In this document: positions 39,083 through 47,864 of the stretch, in pieces | Position numbering within the stretch: the stretch's first letter is position 1 | How the letters are laid out: each line of letters opens with the position of its first letter | Source: Microscillaceae bacterium | Lineage (GTDB): Bacteria > Bacteroidota > Bacteroidia > Cytophagales > Microscillaceae | DNA length: 64,000 nucleotides | Direction: 5' to 3' | NCBI GenBank assembly: GCA_025054775.1 | Contig: JANWZA010000002.1 | Location: 1-64,000 of the forward strand | Made by a program: the position numbers and the translations under genes | Notes under the pieces: generated by a model | What the model was told of the DNA's origin: nothing | The model's database searches: none | The model's input: the letters and a program-made list of their open reading frames with translations, nothing else

Positions 39083-39826
39083 ATGAAACAATTAGGTAGA
39101 TACATGATTTTTTTAGGTACGATGTTTATCAATCGTGAAAAATTTAGAGTATATGTTCGCCTCGTGATTGATGAATGTGTACTTATTGGTATCAATTCGG
39201 TATTTATCGTGAGCATCATTTCTACTTTTATTGGTGCGGTGAGTGCCGTCCAAACCACTTACAACTTGGTTAGTCCACTTATTCCACTTTATGTGGTAGG
39301 TACAATTGTACGAGATATGACCATTTTAGAACTTGCCCCAACTATTACTTGCATTGTATTGGCAGGTAAAGTAGGTTCAAATATTGCGGGTACGTTAGGT
39401 ACAATGCGCGTTACCGAACAAATAGATGCTTTGGAAATTATGGGTATCAATTCTATTTCGTATTTGGTGTTACCCAAAATTATCGCTGCTATGATTGTTA
39501 TTCCTATGTTAGTGATTTTAGCCGCTTTTTTAGGAATGTGGGGCGGATTTTTTGCAGGCGTCTATACAAATTGTTTTACTGAAATGGACTATATTACAGG
39601 AGTACGTACCGATTTTAAGCCTTTTAGTGTACCTTTTGCCCTTATCAAATCCGTAGTATTTGGTTTTCTGATTGCCTCTATCTCCGCTTTCAAGGGCTAT
39701 TACACACGTGGCGGTGCTTTGGAAGTAGGGCAATCCAGTACCAAAGCTGTTACCAGTAGTTGTATTGCTATTTTGGTAGCCGATTTTATATTAGCACAAC
39801 TTTTAGCCGAATATTTAGTAAAATAA
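39083..39826 (+). CDS. MlaE/YrbE-type ABC transporter permease
   Basis: The 247-residue protein has about five to six membrane segments and the MlaE family signature: GINSVFIVSIISTFIGAVSA near the start, LAPTITCIVLAGKVGSNIAG in the centre and GALEVGQSSTKAVTSS near the end. MlaE permeases move phospholipids between membranes together with an MlaF ATPase and an MCE-domain (MlaD) protein. Neither partner gene lies adjacent; they may be elsewhere on the chromosome. The ATG at 39083 was chosen over a frame starting 51 nt upstream, which overlaps the DUF445 gene. Confidence 0.93.
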   Translation: MKQLGRYMIFLGTMFINREKFRVYVRLVIDECVLIGINSVFIVSIISTFIGAVSAVQTTYNLVSPLIPLYVVGTIVRDMTILELAPTITCIVLAGKVGSNIAGTLGTMRVTEQIDALEIMGINSISYLVLPKIIAAMIVIPMLVILAAFLGMWGGFFAGVYTNCFTEMDYITGVRTDFKPFSVPFALIKSVVFGFLIASISAFKGYYTRGGALEVGQSSTKAVTSSCIAILVADFILAQLLAEYLVK

Positions 39827-39941
39827 TGTCAAGTGAAGCCAAAACATTAAAAATGCTAAAAAAGTAATCCAATTATTTTCATTTTATTAAAAACTAGGCT
39901 AAATTTGCCAAAAAAATAAAACAAATGCTTTGTAACCTGCT

Positions 39942-41783
39942 ATGCAAACCGCTTCTTACACCGAAGATAACATCAAAACTTTAGACTGGCGTGAGCATAT
40001 TCGCAAACGCCCAGGTATGTATATTGGCAAATTAGGTAACGGCACTGCTGCCGATGATGGTATTTATGTATTAGTAAAAGAAATTATAGATAATGCCGTT
40101 GATGAACACATAATGGGCTTTGGCAAACGTATAGATATACAGATTGACGAGAAGCGTGTGGCAGTTCGCGACTATGGGCGAGGCATTCCACTTGGCAAAG
40201 TAGTTGATTGCGTATCCAAAATTAATACAGGTGGAAAATACGACTCAGAGGCTTTTCAGAAAAGTGTAGGACTAAACGGAGTGGGTGCCAAAGCGGTGAA
40301 TGCATTATCAAGCTATTTCAAAGTACAATCTTTTAGAGAGGGGCGTACCAAAGTAGCTGAATTTATGCAAGGCATCCTAATCAATGATGCCTCTGAGACA
40401 TATACCGACGAGCCAAATGGTACGCTTGTTATTTTTGAACCTGACGACACCATTTTTGAAGGCTACGCTTTTGATACTACTTTTTTAGAAGAATTAATCT
40501 GGAACTATGCTTTTTTGAATGCAGGGCTAAAAATTTATCTAAACCAAAAAGAGTACTTTTCTGAAAATGGCTTGTTAGATTTGCTAAAACAAAAAGTAAG
40601 TGAGGAAGAGATTCGCTATCCTATCGTACACTTCAAGCACGAGGATTTGGAAATCGCCTTTACCCACACCGATAGTTATGGAGAGGATTATTTTTCCTTT
40701 GTCAATGGGCAAAATACTACCCAAGGTGGAACGCACCTATCCGCTTTCAAAGAAGCCTTTACCAAAGCTATCCGCGATTTTTATAAAAAAGAATTTGAAC
40801 CTGCTGACATCAGAGGCTCTATTGTTGCTGCTATAAGTATCAAAGTGCAAGAGCCAGTTTTTGAATCACAAACTAAAACCAAATTAGGTTCACAAAACAT
40901 GAGTCCACAAGGGCAAACTATCCGTTCTTTTGTGAATGAACTGATTAAAAAAGAGTTAGACAACTATTTGCACAAAAATCCTTCCACTGCTGATGCCTTG
41001 CTGAAACGCATCCTACAATCTGAAAAAGAACGGAAGGAAATTTCTACTATCAAAAAATTAGCTAACGAAAAAGCCAAAAAAGCTAACCTGCACAATAAAA
41101 AATTACGCGACTGCCGCATACATTTCACCGATTTGAAACAAGAACGACGCTACGAAAGCACTATTTTTATCACCGAAGGGGACTCGGCAAGTGGTTCTAT
41201 TACCAAAGCTCGCGACGTACAAACGCAAGCCGTGTTCAGTTTGAGAGGTAAACCGCTCAATTGCTTTGGTTTAAGCAAAAAAGTAGTTTATGAAAATGAG
41301 GAGTTTAACCTTTTACAACATGCCCTAGACATTGAAGAGGGTATTGAAAATTTACGTTTCAACAGAGTGGTTATTGCTACCGATGCTGACGTAGATGGAA
41401 TGCACATTCGCCTTTTGCTTACAACCTTCTTTTTGCAGTTCTTTCCTGACTTGGTGCGTGCAGGACATCTCTACATTCTAGAAACCCCACTTTTTAGAGT
41501 AAGAAACAAAAAAGATACAATTTATTGCTACAATGAAACCGAAAAACAACGTGCTATGCAAAAATTAGGGGCTGGCGCCGAAGTTACCCGCTTTAAGGGA
41601 TTAGGTGAAATTTCTCCCGAAGAGTTTGGAAAATTTATTGGCAAAGATATGCGTTTGCAACCTATTAGCTTAAAAAAAGATACCGTAATTCACAAACTAT
41701 TAGACTATTACATGGGTAAAAATACTGCTGATAGGCAAGATTTTATCGTACAAAACCTGCGTTTAGAGGATAATTTAGCATAA
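39942..41783 (+). CDS. parE: DNA topoisomerase IV, subunit B
   Basis: Topoisomerase IV separates interlinked daughter chromosomes and relaxes supercoils; subunit B supplies the ATPase and part of the DNA cleavage core. The 613-residue protein shows the GHKL ATPase start ([24 protein letters not shown]), [14 protein letters not shown], and the TOPRIM domain with [10 protein letters not shown] at about 410 and [16 protein letters not shown] near 480. The shorter length than gyrase B and [11 protein letters not shown] favour ParE. The partner parC is not adjacent. Confidence 0.95.
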   Translation: MQTASYTEDNIKTLDWREHIRKRPGMYIGKLGNGTAADDGIYVLVKEIIDNAVDEHIMGFGKRIDIQIDEKRVAVRDYGRGIPLGKVVDCVSKINTGGKYDSEAFQKSVGLNGVGAKAVNALSSYFKVQSFREGRTKVAEFMQGILINDASETYTDEPNGTLVIFEPDDTIFEGYAFDTTFLEELIWNYAFLNAGLKIYLNQKEYFSENGLLDLLKQKVSEEEIRYPIVHFKHEDLEIAFTHTDSYGEDYFSFVNGQNTTQGGTHLSAFKEAFTKAIRDFYKKEFEPADIRGSIVAAISIKVQEPVFESQTKTKLGSQNMSPQGQTIRSFVNELIKKELDNYLHKNPSTADALLKRILQSEKERKEISTIKKLANEKAKKANLHNKKLRDCRIHFTDLKQERRYESTIFITEGDSASGSITKARDVQTQAVFSLRGKPLNCFGLSKKVVYENEEFNLLQHALDIEEGIENLRFNRVVIATDADVDGMHIRLLLTTFFLQFFPDLVRAGHLYILETPLFRVRNKKDTIYCYNETEKQRAMQKLGAGAEVTRFKGLGEISPEEFGKFIGKDMRLQPISLKKDTVIHKLLDYYMGKNTADRQDFIVQNLRLEDNLA

Positions 41784-41889
41784 GTAATTCACCTCCTTTT
41801 TTAACATGAGTTGAAGTTGCTAAACATTAAAGCAATTTTATTAAGTAAAGACAATACCTATCTATTAAGGGCACAAGCAAGTTAGAATT

Positions 41890-41905
41890 CCGAAACACAT
41901 TTCGG
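41890..41905. terminator. Small hairpin between convergent parE and sensor genes
   Basis: CCGAAA at 41890-41895 pairs with TTTCGG at 41900-41905 around a 4-nt loop, with further partial pairing outward. There is no strong T-run, so it is at most a weak terminator. Confidence 0.35.
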
Positions 41906-41974
41906 TTCTATATCAAAAAAAGGCAAAAGTAAAGACATTATAAGGTAAATCTTCAAATTTGCATTGAATTAAAG

Positions 41975-44659
41975 TCAAGTATTATTAACAACTTGAAAGT
42001 TATTATCTAACTCTTTTGAAATTACTGAAACACCAATGATTTTATTTTTTTGTTTTACAGGATTGATAAAGTACCGTCTTCGTTGATTAGGGGATAATGG
42101 ATTTTCTTTAATAAAGCTAAAAGACTCGCCACTCAATCCACGATCATAGTAACCTTTCCACTCTTCGGCCAAGTCTCCTAATGTTTCTAGTATATTACTT
42201 CCTATGTCAATTCGGTAAGATGTATTTTCATATTGCTTTTTAAGTATTTCGTTTAATAGTATAATTTTGTACTCACGGTTAATTACTAGAATAGACTCTT
42301 CAATACTACTCAAAATAGCGTTAAGTATATCTTGTTGCTGTTCAAAACTATATGTCTTTTTTTGTAGCATTTCTTGAGTTTGAAGCATAGCTTCTGTACT
42401 TTGTTTAGCTATTATTTCTTGTTCAGCAAGCTGAGCGGTTTTCTCTTGAGAGGTAATAAGTGTTTTTTCAAGCACTTCTTCTGTTTTTTTAAGATGGGTA
42501 ATATCTGAAAACATTCCACTATAAATCACGGCTTGGTCTTCAGAGACTTGGGGACGCGCAGTACTTGATACCCATTTCTCAGTTCCATCAGGCTGAATAA
42601 TTTTACCTTGCCATTCCCAAATTGTACGCGTTTTGATAGATTTTCTGAAGCTTTCAGCTAAGTCCTGTAGAAAGTCAGGGTGGATAATTTTGAAGAAGTT
42701 ATCTGAGTCCTTTAATAATTCCTGTGGTTCAAGTCCAAAAATTTCTTTTGTTCCTGAACTTACATATAAGAACTCGGCTTTTTCTCCTTTTTTCTTTTTA
42801 TATTGAAAGATTACTCCAGGTACGGCATCGGTCATTTGTTCAAAATTTTGTTTGGCTTTTTCAATTTTTGCTTTCACATGCAAAATTTCTAGTTCTTTTT
42901 GTTGTGCTTCTTGTAGTAGCTTTTCTAGTTGCAAACTTTTGTATTTCGTTTCCTCTTGGGAGGCTTGCAGCTCCTCGTAATTTTGTCGCATTTCTTCCTC
43001 TTGAGTTTTTAGCATATCTGCTTGTTTTTGGGTTTCCAAGAGTAGTTTTTGAGTTTTATCATTAGCTTTAATAGTGAGGAGGTTAGCAGCAATATTTTCT
43101 GCTAATCGTTCTATGAACTCAATTTGGTAAGGTGGCATTGGTTTAATGGAGGCTAGTTCTACCACTCCTTCCACTTTTTCGTTCAATTTTAATGGTACAA
43201 TCAGTAAGAACTTGGGTTTTGCCTTTCCTGAGGCAGAGGAGATTTGCACATAATCATTGGGAATATCAGTAAAAATGAGGGTGCGAGCCTCTTTGAAGCA
43301 TTGCCCTACTAATCCTTCTGCAAATCTTTGGTGAATTTTAATTTTTTCTCTTTTTAGATTTTTATCATTTAGTCCATAGCCTGCAAATAGCTCCAAGTAA
43401 GGTTCTTGTGGATTATCTTCATTCAAGATGTAAAAGCATCCGTTTTGTGCTTCTACGTACTTAGTCATTTGCCAGATAATTGTCTCTGCCCAAAGTTTCA
43501 AATTTTCTTTATTTTCGCGAAGCATTATTACAAATTTTGACAGTCCTTCGGTAGTCCATTTCCGAATAAAATCCTTTTCACTGGATTTTTGTAGTTTTTG
43601 CGACATTTGCAGGAGCGCATTTCCTAGCATGTCCTGTTGGCTCACGGGTTCAAAAGGTGTATCAAAACGTCCTTCTCCAATTTCTAAGGCAAAGAGGCTT
43701 GTTCTACGCAGGCGTTTAGAAAGTGTATTAGCACTTTTCACTATGTCTGCAAATTCATTATCAGGTACTTTGGCTACACGTATTAATTCCCCATCGGCTA
43801 ATTGATTAAGCATAAAAGCTGGCTGTGCGATTGATTCTTGAAATTTGCGCGTAAGGCTGTAAGTAAGGCTAATAATAATAAGGAGAGCAAAAATGGTAGC
43901 AATAACAATAAAAGTGCTTAATTGATTTAATTCTTTATTAACACGTTTAAGCTCGTCTTCTAATAGCTTATTAGAGGAGGAGGACAATCGGATCAAGATT
44001 TGACGTAATTCCTTAAATTCAGCATCTTTGTTTTCCAACAACTCGTTAAATGTGGTTTGTAGTTTTGCTTCTTGTTCTATGTAAGCGCGTAGGGTTTGTT
44101 TAGCTAGGGTATCTTGCTTAATGTAAAACTTACGATAGCTCACTTGCCTTTCAAAGTCTTTATCTAAACTTTGTTGTTTTTTTTGAAGTTTGGGTAAAAG
44201 TTTCTGAATACTATCCAAACGGGCTTTATTCTCTTTCTCTAGGACCTTATCTTTAAGGCTCAAAAGTTCTTTGCTTTGCTTGCTGATAATTGCTTCCCAA
44301 AGGAAATCACGGTCTCTTAGATATTTCTTATCTTGGGTCATCCAATATGACTTTTGTAAGGAAATTGAACGGTTAAGCGAGCTAACTAAGGCATTAGATA
44401 AAGCAGGTATTTTAGAGCGAACCTCTTCTACATATTGATTAAGCGAGGTAGTACGTTGGTTTTGATAAAGAGTTAGCGAATTAGTAATGATCAAAATACT
44501 TAAAAAGGAGAAGGTGAGCCAAACAATTTTACCTGTAATGGTACGTATATTCCAATAGTTCTTGATAGATTTCAAAGGAGTAGTACTGGTTTTTTCTAAT
44601 TTGTTTGTAGTTTTTTTATCATCTTGGGCGATATTTTTCACTTTGCTTTGCTTCTCCAT
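41975..44659 (-). CDS. Membrane GAF/PAS sensor without a kinase or other output domain
   Basis: The 894-residue protein has a Lys-rich cytoplasmic start, a membrane segment (about 44-64), a helical extracytoplasmic domain of about 185 residues, a second membrane segment (FIVIATIFALLIIISLTYSL, about 250-270) and a HAMP linker. Then come a GAF domain (about 375-540, with NGCFYILNED and GLVGQCFKE), a coiled coil (about 545-605), a PAS domain (about 608-730), another short coiled coil and a second PAS near 780-885. The protein then ends. There is no HisKA, HATPase, GGDEF, phosphatase or receiver domain. Similar kinase-less proteins are common in Cytophagales. The signal may pass through coiled coils to a partner protein, which remains unidentified. 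Confidence 0.9.
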   Translation of the reverse strand: MEKQSKVKNIAQDDKKTTNKLEKTSTTPLKSIKNYWNIRTITGKIVWLTFSFLSILIITNSLTLYQNQRTTSLNQYVEEVRSKIPALSNALVSSLNRSISLQKSYWMTQDKKYLRDRDFLWEAIISKQSKELLSLKDKVLEKENKARLDSIQKLLPKLQKKQQSLDKDFERQVSYRKFYIKQDTLAKQTLRAYIEQEAKLQTTFNELLENKDAEFKELRQILIRLSSSSNKLLEDELKRVNKELNQLSTFIVIATIFALLIIISLTYSLTRKFQESIAQPAFMLNQLADGELIRVAKVPDNEFADIVKSANTLSKRLRRTSLFALEIGEGRFDTPFEPVSQQDMLGNALLQMSQKLQKSSEKDFIRKWTTEGLSKFVIMLRENKENLKLWAETIIWQMTKYVEAQNGCFYILNEDNPQEPYLELFAGYGLNDKNLKREKIKIHQRFAEGLVGQCFKEARTLIFTDIPNDYVQISSASGKAKPKFLLIVPLKLNEKVEGVVELASIKPMPPYQIEFIERLAENIAANLLTIKANDKTQKLLLETQKQADMLKTQEEEMRQNYEELQASQEETKYKSLQLEKLLQEAQQKELEILHVKAKIEKAKQNFEQMTDAVPGVIFQYKKKKGEKAEFLYVSSGTKEIFGLEPQELLKDSDNFFKIIHPDFLQDLAESFRKSIKTRTIWEWQGKIIQPDGTEKWVSSTARPQVSEDQAVIYSGMFSDITHLKKTEEVLEKTLITSQEKTAQLAEQEIIAKQSTEAMLQTQEMLQKKTYSFEQQQDILNAILSSIEESILVINREYKIILLNEILKKQYENTSYRIDIGSNILETLGDLAEEWKGYYDRGLSGESFSFIKENPLSPNQRRRYFINPVKQKNKIIGVSVISKELDNNFQVVNNT

Positions 44660-44799
44660 ACTTGCACGAAAGATAGTCTAGAATAATTAAGCTTTTCTAT
44701 TCTATTAGGGAATTATATTCTTTTTCATTTGCAAATTACATGCAAAAGTTATGTTTGGTGGCTCTATAACTAAAATTATTTACCAAAAACCACTTTTTC

Positions 44800-45981
44800 C
44801 TATTTGTTATCTATTAGCCCGCGCCCTGTTTTGCGGATTTTACCTTGTTGTAATAAATCTTGTGAAATAGCATCAAGTAAGCCATTAACGAATTGCTTGC
44901 TTTTGGGCGTGCTATAACGTTTGGATAGTTCTATATACTCGTTAATCGTAACTTTGACAGGGATACTCGGGAAATGTAACATTTCACAAATTGCCATTCT
45001 GATAATAATACGGTCAAGTTGGGCTAATCGTTCTAATTCCCAATTTTCAACTTTTTGGTCAATAATTCGTTCCAACTCTAGTTGATGTTTCCATGTAAGG
45101 TGTAAAATTTCTTTCACAAATAGGAAGTCCTCTTCCCAGTTGAGAGCAAGGGGAGTGAGTTCAAAGAAGTTAGGAGTAGTTTTTTTAAGATTTTTATTAA
45201 GCATATCTCTCACGATAGCAGCATTCTCTACCCAATGAGGATCAATCTCTTCTAGAACGGTTTGTATGCTTTCATTTTTTAAGATAACTTGCCGCAGAAG
45301 TTCGGTAATAAAGGTACGGTCTTGTTCGAAATCAGTAGTAGGGGCTTGGTCATATTGTTTGTAAAACTCCTCATTTCTAATGACTTGCCTAAAAAGATTA
45401 TGCACTATCTCACGGTAGTTGTTCCAGGATAAATTTCTTTTTAGAATTTCTTTTTGCAGGGGTTGGCTTTGACGCAAGACTTCACAAAACTGATTATTTT
45501 TCAATTTAAAGTCTCCTTCTAAAACAATAACTTGGTTTTGGTAAGCCAAACTCTTTTTAATACGTATCTCTTCTTGGCGTGCAAAGTCGCTTAAATCGAT
45601 CAATAAAAGTAAAAGCATTAGATAGGCATCATACATTTTATTGAATTGACTTTCTAATTGCTTGGAGAGAAAGTTATAATCTTTGGATAATTGGTTTTTA
45701 TAGAAAGTAAAGGCTTCAAGAGCAATTTTTTTTACGTCAGGGTGAACTGAGGCATCAAACCTAATTGTATCGTTTTGGTAATTTCGTTCAAGAATATCTT
45801 GGGCGCTTTGTCGTTTTTTAGCTATCTCCTCAAAATCTACGGTAGATTTGTCTACATTCCATGCAGGTTCGAGGCTATGCTGAATTAGGTCAATAGCAAT
45901 ACTGTAGGCGGCTCTTTGGCTGTGCTCCAAGCTGTAAAGGGTTTGCATAGCCTTGCCGCGGAGCAGGTGTCGGTTGAGCAT
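44800..45981 (-). CDS. nusB: Transcription antitermination factor NusB with long N-terminal extension
   Basis: NusB with NusE binds boxA in rRNA leader transcripts and prevents early termination. The last 130 residues match NusB: DFLFVKEILHLTWKHQLELE, LERLAQLDRIIIRMAICEML, VKVTINEYIELSKRYSTPKS and FVNGLLDAI. The 393-residue length is far more than the roughly 140 of Escherichia coli NusB. The extension is helical, and its start (MLNRHLLRGKAMQTLYSLEH) itself resembles the NusB N-terminus, so the extra part is inserted within the fold. This long form is usual in Bacteroidota. I chose the ATG at 45981; a longer frame upstream adds 20 unlikely residues. Confidence 0.92.
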   Translation of the reverse strand: MLNRHLLRGKAMQTLYSLEHSQRAAYSIAIDLIQHSLEPAWNVDKSTVDFEEIAKKRQSAQDILERNYQNDTIRFDASVHPDVKKIALEAFTFYKNQLSKDYNFLSKQLESQFNKMYDAYLMLLLLLIDLSDFARQEEIRIKKSLAYQNQVIVLEGDFKLKNNQFCEVLRQSQPLQKEILKRNLSWNNYREIVHNLFRQVIRNEEFYKQYDQAPTTDFEQDRTFITELLRQVILKNESIQTVLEEIDPHWVENAAIVRDMLNKNLKKTTPNFFELTPLALNWEEDFLFVKEILHLTWKHQLELERIIDQKVENWELERLAQLDRIIIRMAICEMLHFPSIPVKVTINEYIELSKRYSTPKSKQFVNGLLDAISQDLLQQGKIRKTGRGLIDNK

Positions 45982-46054
45982 GAGGCTTGTTTTTTTTCTA
46001 AAAGCAGTACAATAAATAAAAAGTAAGGAATGAGCTTGCAAAATTACAAAAAAA

Positions 46055-47101
46055 TCAAATATTGTGCTTATCTACGGTTTCTTGTAGGCGTTCAAATCTC
46101 TCTGCAGGGAGATTAAGCCAACGCAAAGCGTTGCGCCCCAAAAGTTTTTCTCTTAATTCAGTAGAGATATTTCCTAATTCGTCAATTACTTTACCCATTT
46201 CTAACTCACCTAATGGAAAGGGATAATCTGTTCCCAGAGCAATATTATCCTCGCCTATTACTTTAATCAAATATCGCAAGACTTCAACATCATGCACCAA
46301 TGAGTCCACGTAAAATTTACCTAAATAATTACGTGGGTTTACATTGTTATCAATTGCACAAAGGTCAGGGCGAACTAAAAAACCTTGCTCAATTCTTCCG
46401 ATAGTAGCAGGGAAGGCTCCTCCCCCATGAGCGAAAGCTACACGTAAGTTAGGAAAACGTTCAAATACTCCTCCGAAGATCATAGAACAGATAGCGCGTG
46501 AGGTTTCGGCAGGCATTCCTACGAGCCAAGGTAGCCAGTACTTAGGCATTTTGTCTGCCCCCATCATATCCCAAGGGTGAACGAAGATGGCTGCGCCTAA
46601 GTGTTCGGCTGCTTCAAAAAATGGGAAAAGTACCTCTTCTGACAAGTTCCAATCATTGATATGTGTCCCAATTTGTACTCCTGCCATACCCATTTTCATG
46701 CATCGTTCTAGTTCTAAAATGGCTAAACCAGGAGCTTGCATAGGTAAAGTTCCTAGTCCTACAAATCTTTGAGGGTATCTTGCTACCAGTTCAGCTATAT
46801 GGTCATTTAAATATTGTGAAATTTCTAAACAATGCGAAGGCTTTGCCCAGTAATTAAACATGATGGGTACTGTAGAAAGTACCTGAACATCTACATTAAA
46901 CAATTCACATTCTTTAAGCCGCACTTCTGGATCCCAACAATTGTCATGAATTTCACGAAAAAATTTATCATCTATCATCATGCGAGCACGGCAGGGCTTG
47001 TAGTGGTCTAAATGTACGAAGCCACTATAGCCGAATTTTTCGCTATATCGTGGGATATGCTCAGGAAGAATATGCGTATGAATATCTATTTTGAGGCACA
47101 T
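46055..47101 (-). CDS. Amidohydrolase of the ACMSD family
   Basis: The 348-residue protein matches 2-amino-3-carboxymuconate-6-semialdehyde decarboxylase, which diverts the kynurenine/3-hydroxyanthranilate route away from quinolinate. Metal ligands are the HxH in DIHTHILPEH, a His in FVHPWDMMGAD near 175 and Asp in LGTDYPFPLGE near 290; AFAHGGGAFPAT carries another conserved His. No other kynurenine or hydroxyanthranilate gene is nearby, so it could also be a related gamma-resorcylate-type decarboxylase. It lies just upstream of nusB (74 nt), same direction. Confidence 0.9.
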   Translation of the reverse strand: MCLKIDIHTHILPEHIPRYSEKFGYSGFVHLDHYKPCRARMMIDDKFFREIHDNCWDPEVRLKECELFNVDVQVLSTVPIMFNYWAKPSHCLEISQYLNDHIAELVARYPQRFVGLGTLPMQAPGLAILELERCMKMGMAGVQIGTHINDWNLSEEVLFPFFEAAEHLGAAIFVHPWDMMGADKMPKYWLPWLVGMPAETSRAICSMIFGGVFERFPNLRVAFAHGGGAFPATIGRIEQGFLVRPDLCAIDNNVNPRNYLGKFYVDSLVHDVEVLRYLIKVIGEDNIALGTDYPFPLGELEMGKVIDELGNISTELREKLLGRNALRWLNLPAERFERLQETVDKHNI

Positions 47102-47386
47102 GTAAGGTTAAAGGTGGTAGAGTTTGGGCAATTTTTTGCTAAAATACGAAATTACAATGAAACAGAGCAAATTGAAGCAAAGAAATTTTTGTTCTTTTTT
47201 AGTTTAGTTTTTCATATTTTTGTCAAGCTTTCATTAGGAGTGTTTAGCCGTGTTGTTTACAAATCAAAATTCCTGATGATTGCAGGCTCTGTTAAGTAAT
47301 TTTGTTTTTTTTTTTTATTTTTGCCTAGTATGCAATTTCTCTACCGCTTATATTTCTTTGTTAGATACAAATTTTTTCGTAAATCT

Positions 47387-47776
47387 ATGCCAAGTATCTT
47401 TACCAAAATTGTGCAAGGTGAAGTCCCTTGCTACAAAGTAGCTGAAAACGAACGCTTTTTGGCTTTTTTAGATATTTATCCCGTTGCCAAGGGGCATACT
47501 TTGGTTATTCCTAAACAAGAGATTGATTATTATTTTGATTTAGAGGATGATTTAATAGCTGAAATGAATATTTTTGCCAAAAAGGTGGCAATTGCTCTGA
47601 AAAAATATACAAATTGTAAGCGGATTTGCACTGCTGTTATCGGCTATGAAGTCCCTCATGCTCACTTGCATTTAATACCTACTAATAGCATGGCTGATGT
47701 GCAATTTTCCAAGAAACTCAAGTTTTCACCTGAAGAGTTTAAGGAAATTGCTCAAGACATACAGAAATTTTTGTAA
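47387..47776 (+). CDS. HIT-family (histidine triad) nucleotide hydrolase
   Basis: The 129-residue protein has the HIT signature HAHLHLIP, with His91, His93 and His95 as the triad, preceded by IGYEVPHAH. The start MPSIFTKIVQGEVPCYKVAE is typical of HINT-type enzymes, which hydrolyse adenosine phosphoramidates and related nucleotides. A longer upstream frame adds 22 hydrophobic, non-conserved residues. Its cellular substrate is unknown; such proteins are housekeeping in most bacteria. It is divergent from the ACMSD gene and 88 nt upstream of the TPR phosphatase gene. Confidence 0.94.
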   Translation: MPSIFTKIVQGEVPCYKVAENERFLAFLDIYPVAKGHTLVIPKQEIDYYFDLEDDLIAEMNIFAKKVAIALKKYTNCKRICTAVIGYEVPHAHLHLIPTNSMADVQFSKKLKFSPEEFKEIAQDIQKFL

Positions 47777-47864
47777 AATTCATTTTTTGCAAAATTTTTG
47801 TGCTAATTTTGAATGATTGAATAACTTTTAGTAGCAAAAACAAACTTTCTACTTTTTATCAATT

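Noticed and set aside
47012-47299. Open frame between the ACMSD and HIT genes
   Set aside because: It begins inside ACMSD on the opposite strand and reads into AT-rich DNA.
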